64,000 bases of DNA from Streptomyces toxytricini (GCF_014649915.1 NZ_BMTY01000001.1:380582-444581), one strand, 5' to 3'; shown: positions 8,518 to 16,984, counted from the first letter of the stretch. Numbers and translations are program-made. The notes: generated by a model from the letters alone, not told the origin.

Positions 8518-9540
8518 ATCAGCGGCGCGGGCGGGACGCGCTCGCGCCGGGGGCGGCCGTGGCCGGCCGAGCTGCCTCCGGCGGCCGGCGCCGCCGTGCT
8601 GGCCCCGGCCGTCATCTCCGCGGGCCTGGCACTCCTCGGCCGCGAACCGCTCTCCCTCGCCTTCTTCGCCGTCGCCGCCGCCCTGTACCTGGTCCTCGCG
8701 TACGACTTCGCGGTCCGGCTCGTCCGCGACCGCGGCCGGTTCCGCGCCGAGGCCTACACCCCCGCCGCGCTGACGGCCGTGGCCGCCACCACCGTGCTCG
8801 GCTGCCGGCTCTCGCTCATGGGGCGGCAGGCCGCCGCGGCCGCACTCCTCGCGCTCGCGGCGCTGCTGTGGCCCGGCCTGCTCCTCGCCGTCGAACGGCA
8901 CTGGAAGCGCCGCATGCCGGGCGGCGCCTTCCTCGTCTGCGTCGCCACGCAGGGCCTCGCCGTGCTGTCGGCGATGCTCGCGGACGCCTGGCGCCTCGAC
9001 TGGCTCGCATGGACGGCACTGGCCGCCTTCTGCCTCGGACTGCTCCTCTACGCGCAGGCCCTCGCCCGCTTCGACCTGCGCGAGGTGTTCCGCGGGGCCG
9101 GGGACCACTGGGTCGCCGGCGGGGCGCTCGCCATCTCCGCCCTCGCGGGCTCGCGGCTGACCGCGTCCCCCGCCTGGACCGGCGGCCCCCACGCCGCCCT
9201 GCGCTGGACCACGCTCGTCCTCCTCGCCCTGTCGCTCGCCTGGTACGCGGTCCTCCTCGGCGCCGAGCTCCGCGCGTGGCGGCCGCGGTACGACATCCGT
9301 CGCTGGGCCACCGTGTTCCCGCTCGGCATGACCGCCGCCGCCTGCCTCTCGGCGGCCGGCGCGACCGGCGTGGCCGGGCTCCGGCCCCTCGGCGCGGTGC
9401 TGCTGTGGATCGCCGTCGCGGCCTGGCTGCTGACCTGTGCCGCCCTCGCCGCCACCGGCCTCCGCCGCCGGCCGGCCGGCCCCGCCTCGGGACGCCCCGC
9501 CTCCGGACGTCCGGGACCCGACCGGCCGGCCCGGCACTGA
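8518..9540 (+). CDS. TDT/TehA-like integral membrane protein, probable ATC start
   Basis: About 340 residues with roughly ten membrane helices, similar to the tellurite-resistance/C4-dicarboxylate (TDT, TehA) transporter family. The expected N-terminal segment, WPAELPPAAGAAVLAPAVIS, is in frame but has no ATG, GTG or TTG before it. The only good initiation context is GGAGGG five bases before an ATC codon at 8518. The first conventional start, GTG 8596, has no ribosome-binding site and cuts away the start of helix 1. I therefore place the start at 8518, with 8596 as the alternative. The C-terminal tail is Pro/Arg-rich. Confidence 0.75.
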   Translation: MSGAGGTRSRRGRPWPAELPPAAGAAVLAPAVISAGLALLGREPLSLAFFAVAAALYLVLAYDFAVRLVRDRGRFRAEAYTPAALTAVAATTVLGCRLSLMGRQAAAAALLALAALLWPGLLLAVERHWKRRMPGGAFLVCVATQGLAVLSAMLADAWRLDWLAWTALAAFCLGLLLYAQALARFDLREVFRGAGDHWVAGGALAISALAGSRLTASPAWTGGPHAALRWTTLVLLALSLAWYAVLLGAELRAWRPRYDIRRWATVFPLGMTAAACLSAAGATGVAGLRPLGAVLLWIAVAAWLLTCAALAATGLRRRPAGPASGRPASGRPGPDRPARH

Positions 9541-9552
9541 CACCCCACCGCC

Positions 9553-10218
9553 CTACCGGCCGGCGCGCCCCGCCCCCGCCGGCCGGGCCGCGAGGAAGCC
9601 CCCCGCCGCGACACACAGCAGCACACCGACGGCTGCCGCCAGCGCCGGCCCCGGACCCCTGTGCAGCGTCGCAGCCGCCCCGGCCAGCGCCCCGCCGAAC
9701 AGCACCGCCACCGATCCCAGCCGCCGCAGCGACCCGCGCCCCCACGGATCGGCGGCCAGCCCGGCCAGGGCCCTGGTGACGACCGTGGTCGGCAGGTCGG
9801 GCACGGCCGCCCGGTGCACCACGGCGTTCTGCACGCCCATCGCCAGCCCCAGCAGCACCACGGGCACCGCCCGTGGCCCGTCCGCCGCCCACACCGCCAG
9901 GGCGGCGGCCACCAGCAGCGCCTGCACCGACACCAGAGGCCCGAAGACGCGTAGGGCGGGCCGGCCCCGGCGGAGCGCCCCGCCGGCCACGGCCCCGCCC
10001 GCGAAGGCGCCGAGCGCCAGCAGCGACGCCACCGCCGACAACCCGTCCGCACCCGCCAGGGCGAACGCCAGGAACGCCGTGTTGCCGGTCATGTTGGCGA
10101 CGAACACCCGCTCCAGGCCCAGGAAGACGGCCGCGTCGACCAGCCCGCTCACGAACGTCAGCCCGAGCAGCAGCGGCGGCGGCACGACGGGCTCCGCCGG
10201 CCGGCCGTCCCCGTCCAT
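9553..10218 (-). CDS. YoaK/DUF1275 family membrane protein
   Basis: 221 residues, about six helices. GLTFVSGLVDAAVFLGL followed by VFVANMTGNTAFL is the diagnostic DUF1275 motif, and MGVQNAVV is a second conserved segment. Function is unknown. An AAGGGG seven bases upstream supports the ATG at 10218. It converges on the TDT-like gene, with 12 bp between stops. Confidence 0.88.
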   Translation of the reverse strand: MDGDGRPAEPVVPPPLLLGLTFVSGLVDAAVFLGLERVFVANMTGNTAFLAFALAGADGLSAVASLLALGAFAGGAVAGGALRRGRPALRVFGPLVSVQALLVAAALAVWAADGPRAVPVVLLGLAMGVQNAVVHRAAVPDLPTTVVTRALAGLAADPWGRGSLRRLGSVAVLFGGALAGAAATLHRGPGPALAAAVGVLLCVAAGGFLAARPAGAGRAGR

Positions 10219-10272
10219 GCGCCACCCCTTCCCGCCCGCGCGTTCGGACGACGGATTGTCAGCGCCCGTCAG

Positions 10273-10278
10273 TAGGGT
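10273..10278 (+). promoter_or_regulatory. -10 element of a probable leaderless mRNA
   Basis: TAGGGT ends six bases before the ATG at 10285 and no Shine-Dalgarno sequence is present, which is the spacing of leaderless Streptomyces transcripts. Confidence 0.4.
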
Positions 10279-10284
10279 CCCTGC

Positions 10285-10719
10285 ATGACCTACACGTTCC
10301 AGGTGACCATCGACAGCAACGACCCGCACGTGCTCGCCGACTGGTGGGCCGACGCCCTCGGCTGGGAGGTCGAGCCGACCGACGAGGCGTTCATCCGCCG
10401 CATGGTGGAGGCCGGGCAGGCGAGCGAGGACGACACCACCACGCACCGCGGCGCCCTGGTCTGGAAGGCCGGCGCCGCGATCCGCCACCCGGAGGGAGCG
10501 GACCGGGCGCCCCGCGTGCTGTTCCAGCTCGTCCCGGAGCCCAAGACCGTGAAGAACCGCGTCCACCTCGACATCCGCACCGGCCCCGACGACCCGCAGG
10601 CCGTCGTCGAGAGGCTGATCGCCAAGGGCGCCGTGCGCCTGCACGAGGGCCGCCAGGGCCCCTTCACCTGGACCACCCTCGCCGACCCCCAGGGCAACGA
10701 ACTCTGCGTCACCGGATAG
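10285..10719 (+). CDS. VOC / glyoxalase-6-like protein
   Basis: 144 residues forming one VOC module: FQVTIDSNDPHVLADWWADALGW at the N-terminus, NRVHLDIR in the middle and LADPQGNELCV at the end. This matches the glyoxalase-like (glyoxalase_6) group common in actinomycetes, with no defined substrate. A strong hairpin follows the stop, so it is likely monocistronic. Confidence 0.87.
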   Translation: MTYTFQVTIDSNDPHVLADWWADALGWEVEPTDEAFIRRMVEAGQASEDDTTTHRGALVWKAGAAIRHPEGADRAPRVLFQLVPEPKTVKNRVHLDIRTGPDDPQAVVERLIAKGAVRLHEGRQGPFTWTTLADPQGNELCVTG

Positions 10720-10726
10720 CGTGCAC

Positions 10727-10753
10727 GGGGTCGCCGCCGGCTGCGGCGACCCC
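10727..10753 (+). terminator. Hairpin after the VOC gene
   Basis: An 11-bp perfect stem (GGGGTCGCCGC / GCGGCGACCCC) with a 5-nt loop starts 8 bp after the stop codon. There is no T tract, as is usual in Streptomyces. It separates the VOC gene from the RNA-repair pair. Confidence 0.7.
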
Positions 10754-10828
10754 TCCACCAGCACAAATTCGGTACCGGGCGGTCCCTCCCGCACCCGAGA
10801 ATGAGGCATCTCGAAACGGGAGGAACCC

Positions 10829-12043
10829 ATGGGCCACACGCAGGCCTACCTGACCCTGCACGACCTGCTGCCGCAGCAGGACCTGGCGGCCGCCGTCGAA
10901 TCCGGCCTCGTCAGCCGCAAGCGGCACCCCGAACTGCCGCTGTCCATCTACACCTACACCCGGACGGCCCAGTACGAGCAGGCCTGGAACGACGTGACCG
11001 TGCGCTGCCGGGGACTCGTCGCCGACGACGCCACCGGCGCCGTCGTCGCCCTGCCGCTGCCGAAGTTCTTCAACGTCGGCGAGCACGAGGCCGGCAGGCC
11101 GTACGCCCCGGCCCTGCCGGACGAGCCGTTCGAGGTGTACGAGAAGGTGGACGGCAGCCTGGCGGTGGTCTTCCACTACGCGGGCGCCTGGCGGGTCGCC
11201 TCCAAGGGGTCCTTCATCAGCGAGCAGGCCCGATGGGCGCAGCGCCGCCTCGACGGCCGCGACACCTCCGGCCTGGTGCCCGGGGTGACGTACCTCGCGG
11301 AGATCCTGTACCCGCAGAACCGTATCGTCGTCGACTACGGCGACCGCCGCGACCTCGTCCTCCTCGCCGCGTACGGCGCCGACGGCACCGAGGTGCCGCT
11401 CGCCGAGGCCGCCGGCCACTGGGAGGGCGTGGGATCCGTCGTCCGCCTGTGGCCCGCCATGCCGCTCGACGAACTGGTGGCGCTCACCGGCGCGAGCCGG
11501 ATGCCCGGCGGCGACACCGCCACCGGCACCGACGCGGAGGGCTTCGTCCTGCGGTTCGCCTCGGGGGTGCGCGCCAAGGCAAAGCTGTCCGAGTACGTAC
11601 GCCTGCACAAGGTCCTCACCGGGGTCACCGAGCGGGACATCTGGCGTGCCCACGGCGTGCAGCGGTTCGCCGGCCTGCCCGCCAAGCAGCTCACCCAGAC
11701 GCTGGGGCTCACCGCGGCCGACTTCGAAGCCCACGGCGGCAAGCCGCTCGACGCGCTGCTGGAGCACGTGCCGGACGAGTTCGACGCATGGGTGCGGGGC
11801 GTCATCGACCGCCTCGAAGAGGAGGCCGCGCGCCGCGAGAGGGCCGTCGACGAGGCGTTCCGCGAGCTGGCCCACCTCGCCTCCGACCGGGGCGCGTTCG
11901 CGCGCGCCGCGAAGGCGCTGCCGGACGGCGGGATCCGCGCGGCCCTGTTCCTGCGTCTGGACGACCGTCCGACCGGACTCCTCATATGGCGGCAGATCCG
12001 GCCGCAGGCGTCCGACCCGTTCAAGCACGACGAGGAGAACTGA
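10829..12043 (+). CDS. T4 Rnl1-like RNA ligase
   Basis: 404 residues of the nucleotidyltransferase ligase superfamily. Motif I is YEKVDGSLAVV, with Lys106 as the AMP acceptor (Lys99 in T4 Rnl1). It is followed by VASKGSFISEQ, an Rnl1-specific block, then YLAEILYPQNRIVV (motifs III/IIIa), EGFVLRF (motif IV) and KAKLSEYVRLHK (motif V). Such enzymes seal 3'-OH/5'-PO4 RNA ends. The next gene, three bases on, encodes the matching end-healing enzyme, so I read this as an RNA-repair operon. GGGAGGAA lies just before the ATG. Confidence 0.9.
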   Translation: MGHTQAYLTLHDLLPQQDLAAAVESGLVSRKRHPELPLSIYTYTRTAQYEQAWNDVTVRCRGLVADDATGAVVALPLPKFFNVGEHEAGRPYAPALPDEPFEVYEKVDGSLAVVFHYAGAWRVASKGSFISEQARWAQRRLDGRDTSGLVPGVTYLAEILYPQNRIVVDYGDRRDLVLLAAYGADGTEVPLAEAAGHWEGVGSVVRLWPAMPLDELVALTGASRMPGGDTATGTDAEGFVLRFASGVRAKAKLSEYVRLHKVLTGVTERDIWRAHGVQRFAGLPAKQLTQTLGLTAADFEAHGGKPLDALLEHVPDEFDAWVRGVIDRLEEEAARRERAVDEAFRELAHLASDRGAFARAAKALPDGGIRAALFLRLDDRPTGLLIWRQIRPQASDPFKHDEEN

Positions 12044-12046
12044 CCA

Positions 12047-12988
12047 GTGTCCGCACGACCCGACGAGCCCGGCCGCCCCGTGGTCCACGTCATGACGGGG
12101 CTCCCCGCCTCCGGTAAGACGACGGCGGCCCGCGCCCTCCAGGCCGAGGCCGCAGGGCGGATGCGCCGCGTCAACCTCGACGACCTGCGCGCCATGCTCG
12201 ACCTGCCCGACCCGGAGCGGGGGCGCTCGTACCGCCACGAGCAGACGGTGCTGGCCGTCCAGGACGCGGCGGTCCGCGCCGCCGTCGACGACGGCTTCGA
12301 CGTCGTCGTCGACAACACCCACCTGACGTCCCGGGTACCGAAGCGGCTCAAGGCGGCGGTCGCGGGCCGCGCCGAGTTCGTGGTGCACGACTTCACGCAC
12401 GTGCCCGTCGAGGAGTGCCTGCGCCGTGACGCCGGGCGGGAGCGGCCCGTCGGCGAGGAGGTCATCCGCGGCCTCGCCCTGAAGCTGGCCAGCGGCCGCA
12501 AGGGCGGCTGGCGGCTGACCGCGGAGTGGCTGAACGACGAGCCGGCCGTCACCCCGTACACGGCCGATCCGGCACTGCCGCCCGCGGTGATGTGCGACAT
12601 CGACGGCACGCTCGCCCTCACCGGCGACCGCAGCCCGTACGACTTCACGCGCTGTGAGGTGGACCTGCTCAACGAGCCGGTGCGCTACGCGCTGGAGGCG
12701 TTCCGGCGCGGGGAGGGCGACACGATCGTGCTGCTGTCCGGCCGGGGTGAGGAGCACCGCCCGCAGACGGAGGCGTGGCTCGCGACGCACGGGGTGCCGT
12801 ACGACGAGCTGTGGATGCGGCCGCGCGGTGACACGCGGCGCGACGACGTCGTGAAGGCCGAGCTGTTCGACGCCCACGTCCGGCACCGGTACGCGGTGCG
12901 CGTGTCGCTGGACGACCGCGACCGCGTCGTGGCGCTGTGGCGGCGGATGGGCCTGCCCACCTGGCAGGTCAACTACGGCGACTTCTAG
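12047..12988 (+). CDS. T4-like polynucleotide 5'-kinase / 3'-phosphatase
   Basis: 313 residues in T4 Pnkp order. The N-terminal kinase has the P-loop GLPASGKT (res 18-25) and VNLDDLR. The C-terminal HAD phosphatase has CDIDGTLALTG (Asp184/Asp186), LLSGR, GDTRRDDVVK and a final WQVNYGDF, very close to T4 Pnkp. It converts 5'-OH and 2',3'-cyclic or 3'-phosphate RNA ends into ligatable ends for the upstream Rnl1-like ligase. GTG start, with GAGGAG inside the end of the ligase gene. Confidence 0.93.
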   Translation: MSARPDEPGRPVVHVMTGLPASGKTTAARALQAEAAGRMRRVNLDDLRAMLDLPDPERGRSYRHEQTVLAVQDAAVRAAVDDGFDVVVDNTHLTSRVPKRLKAAVAGRAEFVVHDFTHVPVEECLRRDAGRERPVGEEVIRGLALKLASGRKGGWRLTAEWLNDEPAVTPYTADPALPPAVMCDIDGTLALTGDRSPYDFTRCEVDLLNEPVRYALEAFRRGEGDTIVLLSGRGEEHRPQTEAWLATHGVPYDELWMRPRGDTRRDDVVKAELFDAHVRHRYAVRVSLDDRDRVVALWRRMGLPTWQVNYGDF

Positions 12989-13036
12989 GCCGGCTCCCGG
13001 CCGTCGGCAGTCGGCCGTGCGGGCGGCTCGCGAGGC

Positions 13037-13042
13037 CATACT
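13037..13042 (+). promoter_or_regulatory. -10 element of a probable leaderless mRNA (NYN gene)
   Basis: CATACT ends six bases before the GTG at 13049, and no ribosome-binding site is visible. The nuclease gene may thus have its own promoter in addition to read-through from the repair genes. Confidence 0.4.
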
Positions 13043-13048
13043 GGGACC

Positions 13049-13402
13049 GTGAGCGTGCTGATCGTGGACGGGGCCAATGTCGTCGGATCCGTGCCGGACG
13101 GCTGGTGGCGCGACAGGAGGGGCGCGGCCGAGCGGCTGCGCGACCTCCTGGCGCGCCGCGCGCCCTCCGCGGACGAGGAGGTCATCCTCGTCGTGGAGGG
13201 CGCGGCCAAGGGCGTCGAGTCGGTGCCCGGGGTACGGGTGGACGCGGCGCCCGGGAGCGGCGACGACCGGATCGTGGAGCTGGCCGCCGCGTACGCGGGG
13301 CGCGACTGCATCGTCGTCACGTCGGACCGGGAGCTGCGCGCCCGGGTCCGGGCGTACGGGGCGCAGTGCGTGGGGCCGCGCGCCGTACGCCCGGGGAGCT
13401 GA
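13049..13402 (+). CDS. NYN/PIN-like (YacP-type) ribonuclease-fold protein
   Basis: 117 residues. VLIVDGANVVGS gives the first acidic residue (Asp7) and Asn10 of NYN domains, SGDDRIVE the middle acidic cluster, and VVTSDRELRARV the last conserved Asp. NYN proteins are PIN-superfamily RNases, typified by YacP/Rae1, which cleaves mRNA on the ribosome. It lies 60 bp after the kinase-phosphatase gene. A link with RNA repair is inferred from position only. Confidence 0.78.
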   Translation: MSVLIVDGANVVGSVPDGWWRDRRGAAERLRDLLARRAPSADEEVILVVEGAAKGVESVPGVRVDAAPGSGDDRIVELAAAYAGRDCIVVTSDRELRARVRAYGAQCVGPRAVRPGS

Positions 13403-13409
13403 CCGGCGG

Positions 13410-14075
13410 TCAGTTGCCGCACCACTCCACGCGGTCGAGGTTCTTGACGTAGCGGGCCGCGACCCAGGCCTTCTTGTGGTCGCCGGCGGCCTTGGCGGCC
13501 TTGCCGTCCCGGGTGCGGTCGCCGGGCCGGGTGGCGCGCTCGTCGGCGTCCTCGTCGTCCGCCTCGTCGTTGTCCGCCTCCTCGTCTTCGGCGTCCTCGT
13601 CCGCTTCGCCCGAGTCCTCGTCGCCGGTGTCCTCGTCGTCCTGGTCCTCGCGGTCCTGGTCTTCCTCGTCCTCGTCGCGGTCGTCGGACTCGTCGCGCTC
13701 GTCGCGGTCCTCGTCCTCGCGGCCGTTGCCGTGCTCGTCGTCGTCCTCGAGGTGCAGGCGGTACCAGAGGTCGTTGCCGTCGACCTTCTCGCCGCGGGCC
13801 TTGCACTCGATCGCGACCCTGTGGTCGGCCTTGACGTGGCCGACGACGTCCGAGTGCGTGGACGGCTTGCTGCGGACCTTCAGCGAGCCGCGGGCCACGA
13901 CCTTGCCGACAACGTAGTGCTTGTCGTGCTCCTTGCCGGACTTGTCGCCCTTCGGCTCCAGGAGGACGACCTGACGGGCCGGCTCGTCGGCGGCGACGGC
14001 GGCGCCCGCGCCGGAGAAGCCGAGCACCAGGCTTCCGGCGGCGAGAGCGAGGACGGCCCTGGTGGGCTTCTGCAT
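13410..14075 (-). CDS. Secreted SH3-domain protein split by a long Asp/Glu-rich insert
   Basis: 221 residues with a signal peptide (LALAAGSLVLGF to about AVAA, res 29). Residues 55-108 start a bacterial SH3 domain (GSLKVRSKPSTHSDVVG, then LWYRLH). Residues 109-180 are an almost pure Asp/Glu/Arg/Ser block, after which the final SH3 strand resumes (KKAWVAARYVKNL, ending VEWCGN). The acidic block thus sits inside the domain. GAGGAG seven bases upstream supports ATG 14075. An extracellular cation-binding or cell-wall role is a guess. Confidence 0.85.
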   Translation of the reverse strand: MQKPTRAVLALAAGSLVLGFSGAGAAVAADEPARQVVLLEPKGDKSGKEHDKHYVVGKVVARGSLKVRSKPSTHSDVVGHVKADHRVAIECKARGEKVDGNDLWYRLHLEDDDEHGNGREDEDRDERDESDDRDEDEEDQDREDQDDEDTGDEDSGEADEDAEDEEADNDEADDEDADERATRPGDRTRDGKAAKAAGDHKKAWVAARYVKNLDRVEWCGN

Positions 14076-14295
14076 GTGCGGGCTCCTCATGCGAAGACGT
14101 CCACCCGGTCGCGAACGCGTCGCCGGCCGGGGGCGGCGACCGGACGGTCGCCAGGGACGACTATGGCGGCGGCAGAACGCGCCGCCCCGGTGGCTCACCG
14201 GCTTTTAGCCCGAAATGCTCAATAGGGGAAGAACGCCCCCACAGCGGGGCCTACCGGGGATGCGGGGGAGGGGCGGGCCGTCCACAGTGGTGGGC

Positions 14296-14670
14296 ATGGG
14301 CATCAACGACTACACCGGCGGCCCCGGCGCCGACCAGACCGGCGTGCTGGTCGTCACGACCAACGACGTCCCCGGCTACCGTGTCGAGCGCGTGATCGGC
14401 GAGGTGTTCGGCCTCACCGTCCGCTCCCGCCACCTCGGCAGCCAGATCGGCGCAGGACTGAAGTCCATGATCGGCGGCGAGCTGAGGGGCCTGACGAAGA
14501 CGCTGGTCGAGACCCGCAACCAGGCGATGGAGCGGCTCATCGAGGCCGCCAAGGCCCGCGGCGGGAACGCCGTGCTGATGATGCGCTTCGACGTCACCGA
14601 GGCCGCCGACGTGGGCACCGAGGTCTGCGCGTACGGCACGGCCGTGGTCCTCGTGCCCGCCGGCGCGTAG
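14296..14670 (+). CDS. YbjQ/UPF0145 family protein
   Basis: 124 residues. LVVTTNDVPGYRVERVIGEVFG, then RNQAMERLIEAAKARGGNAVLMMRFD, are the two conserved blocks of the UPF0145 (heavy-metal-binding-like) family. The assembly is typically a small oligomer of unproven function. Several in-frame GTG codons precede the chosen ATG and no good ribosome-binding site separates them. Confidence 0.88.
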   Translation: MGINDYTGGPGADQTGVLVVTTNDVPGYRVERVIGEVFGLTVRSRHLGSQIGAGLKSMIGGELRGLTKTLVETRNQAMERLIEAAKARGGNAVLMMRFDVTEAADVGTEVCAYGTAVVLVPAGA

Positions 14671-14700
14671 GCGGTCCATTCCCCTCCCGGTCCCGGACCC

Positions 14701-14719
14701 GCCCCGCGGACGGCGGGGC
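14701..14719 (+). terminator. Short GC hairpin after the YbjQ gene
   Basis: GCCCCGC / GCGGGGC with a 5-nt loop, 30 bp after the stop and just before the -10 of the next gene. Confidence 0.5.
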
Positions 14720-14727
14720 GGCGAACC

Positions 14728-14733
14728 TATGCT
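14728..14733 (+). promoter_or_regulatory. -10 element of a probable leaderless mRNA (glycosyltransferase)
   Basis: TATGCT followed by six bases and the ATG at 14740; no ribosome-binding site is present. Confidence 0.5.
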
Positions 14734-14739
14734 CGGGGC

Positions 14740-16326
14740 ATGTACCGCCAGTCCGTGCCCGACGTAACCGTGATCATCGCCGTCTACAACGCGATGCCGT
14801 ACCTGAGCGAATGCCTCGAATCGGTCATGGGTCAGACGATCGGAGCCGAACGCCTGGAGGTCATCGCCGTCGACGACGGCTCCACGGACGGCAGCGGCGC
14901 CGAACTCGACCGCTACGCCGCCCGCCACCCGCAGTTCCGGGCGGTGCACCAGCCCAACTCCGGCGGCCCCGGCGGCCCCCGCAACCGGGCCCTCGACCTC
15001 GCCCGCGGCCGGTACGTCTTCTTCGCCGACGCCGACGACTACCTCGGGCCGGAAGCCCTGCAGCGCCTGGTCGACATGGCCGAGGCCCAGGGCAGCGACG
15101 TCGTCCTCGCCAAACAGGTGGGCCTGGGCAGGACCGTCTCCGACAAGGCCCACCGGCACGCCGCCGAGGCGGACCTGTACACCTCCGAGGTCTACCGCTC
15201 CCTGCACTCGGCCAAGCTGATGCGCCGGCGGGTCATCGAGAACGAGCGCCTGCGCTACCCCGAGGACCTCTGGTACGGCGAGGACCAGATCTTCGTCACC
15301 TCCGTCTTCCTGGCCGCCGCCCGCATATCCGTCGTCGGCGACTACGACTGCTACTACCTGCGCCGCCGCGACGACGGGCAGAACCTGACCTCCCGGACGC
15401 GCACCGCCCACGAGACCGTCGCGCACATCGAGCGCGTCATGGCGCTCGTCGCCGACCGGGTCACCGACCCGGTCGGGCGCCGCCGGATGCTCGGCCGCCA
15501 CTTCCGCAGCCTGCTGCGCACCGCCCTGGCGCCGGCCGCCGCGGCACGCCGCGACGACCCGGCGTACACGCGGGAGGTCTACGTACGGGCGCGGGCGCTG
15601 GTCGAGGCGTACTGGACCCCGGACATGGGCGGCGAACTCGCGCGGATCGACTGGATCCGGCTGTACGCGTTCGTGTGCAGCCCGCTGCCCGTCTTCGAGC
15701 AGCTCATGGACCACGACCCGGCCGAGGAGCCGCCGCCCCGCGACCTCGTCGAGAACGGCCGGGTGTACCGCTGCCTCCCCCTCTTCCGCGACCCCGCGGC
15801 CGGGCTGCCCGACGTGCTCTACGACGTCACCGACCAGGTCAAGGCGCAGCACGAGCTGTCCTCGCTGGCCTGGCAGGGGCGCCGCCTCAGGATCGCCGGC
15901 CACGCCGGCATCCCGTCGCTCGGCGCTGCCGGCACGGAGACCGAAATCATCCTGCGGGAGCGGGAGACCGGCCGCGAGTTCACCGTCCCCGCGGAGCCCC
16001 GGCCGGTGCCCGAGGCCGCCGAGGAGGCGCCGCAGCGCGACGGTGCCGGGTTCCTCGCCGAGGTGGACCTGGCCCGCATCGCCGCCGGCGAGCCGATCCC
16101 GCCGGGCACCTGGGACTGCTTCCTCAACGTCCGCGCCGCCGGGGTCACCCGCACCGTCCGGCTGGGCCGCCGGCACGCTCCCGACCTGGACCGGACGGCC
16201 CGCCGGGCCAAGGTCGTGGCCCGCGACCCGGGCGGGGCGACCGAGCTCGCGGCAGCGCCCTTCTACACGGCGTACGGGAACCTGAGCTTCGAGGTGGTCC
16301 GCCGGATACCGCTGCCCACGGGATGA
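14740..16326 (+). CDS. Family 2 glycosyltransferase (TagF/TarS-like architecture)
   Basis: 528 residues. The N-terminal GT-A domain has VTVIIAVYNAMPYLSE, VDDGSTDGS (Asp45/Asp46, nucleotide-sugar binding), FFADADDYL (DxD at res 97-100, metal) and YGEDQIFV (catalytic base region). The remaining ~280 residues include a helical linker and a beta-rich C-terminal domain, as in polyol-phosphate (teichoic acid) glycosyltransferases such as TarS. Sugar and acceptor are unknown. It has its own promoter and stands alone. Confidence 0.85.
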   Translation: MYRQSVPDVTVIIAVYNAMPYLSECLESVMGQTIGAERLEVIAVDDGSTDGSGAELDRYAARHPQFRAVHQPNSGGPGGPRNRALDLARGRYVFFADADDYLGPEALQRLVDMAEAQGSDVVLAKQVGLGRTVSDKAHRHAAEADLYTSEVYRSLHSAKLMRRRVIENERLRYPEDLWYGEDQIFVTSVFLAAARISVVGDYDCYYLRRRDDGQNLTSRTRTAHETVAHIERVMALVADRVTDPVGRRRMLGRHFRSLLRTALAPAAAARRDDPAYTREVYVRARALVEAYWTPDMGGELARIDWIRLYAFVCSPLPVFEQLMDHDPAEEPPPRDLVENGRVYRCLPLFRDPAAGLPDVLYDVTDQVKAQHELSSLAWQGRRLRIAGHAGIPSLGAAGTETEIILRERETGREFTVPAEPRPVPEAAEEAPQRDGAGFLAEVDLARIAAGEPIPPGTWDCFLNVRAAGVTRTVRLGRRHAPDLDRTARRAKVVARDPGGATELAAAPFYTAYGNLSFEVVRRIPLPTG

Positions 16327-16504
16327 GTCCGCGCCGGGCGGCCGCAGCCGCCCGCTGCCGGCCTGCCTGCCCGGCCGCCCGCCGACTCCGTGGCCGCTTC
16401 CGAAAACTTTTCCGGATGCGGCGGCAACCTCCGGCGGGGTCGCGCGTCGTGCGGGGGTGAAGGGGCGTCATCCCGCCCTCGACGACCGACCGTGGAGAAC
16501 CACC

Positions 16505-16984
16505 GTGAGCCATGCCAAGCACCCTTCCGCGCCCGTCCGCCGGGCGGCCGCCGCCGCCGTTGCCGCTGCCGCGGCCGCCGGTGCGGCCCTCGCCCTCGCC
16601 GGGCCCGCCTCCGCGGCGCCCGCGGCGTCGGCGACGCCGTCGCCCGCGCCCACTACGGCGGCCCCCGCGCCGGAGAGCGCCACCCCGAGCCCGGCCCCCA
16701 GCGCCACTCCGAGTCGGCCGTCCACCTCCGGCCCCCGGCCCAGCGCCTCGGTCAGCCACCCGCCGACCGCCGAGCCCAGCGCCGCCCCGAGTGCCGCGCC
16801 CGGTACGCCCGACGGGGCCGACGGGGGCGAGGGCGGGCCCGCCGCGGCGCCGTCGCCGGCCGGCAGCCAGCTCGCCGAGACCGGATCCTCGACGGCCACG
16901 GCAGCCGTCGGTGCGGGGGCGGCCGTCCTGCTCGCCGCCGGGGGCGGCACCCTCTACGCCCTGCGGCGCCGGGCAAACGGCTGA
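16505..16984 (+). CDS. LAETG sortase-anchored surface protein
   Basis: 159 residues: a signal peptide with a long Ala-rich core (cleavage near ASA-AP, res ~37), a Pro/Ala/Ser/Thr-rich stalk (res 40-120), the sorting motif LAETG at 123-127, a membrane helix, and the RRRANG tail. LAXTG is the motif of class E sortases in Streptomyces, so the protein is likely linked to peptidoglycan. No folded domain is present. GTG start with GGAGAA six bases upstream. The sigma gene follows within 8 bp. Confidence 0.87.
   Translation: MSHAKHPSAPVRRAAAAAVAAAAAAGAALALAGPASAAPAASATPSPAPTTAAPAPESATPSPAPSATPSRPSTSGPRPSASVSHPPTAEPSAAPSAAPGTPDGADGGEGGPAAAPSPAGSQLAETGSSTATAAVGAGAAVLLAAGGGTLYALRRRANG

Noticed and set aside
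13049..13402. Toxin of a toxin-antitoxin pair (PIN-type)
   Set aside because: No small antitoxin gene overlaps or precedes it; the fold is NYN/YacP-like rather than VapC-like.
13529..13760. Frameshifted or low-quality sequence in the acidic block
   Set aside because: The frame stays open, codons are regular GAC/GAG, and the downstream SH3 strand is in the right frame, so it is a real insertion.
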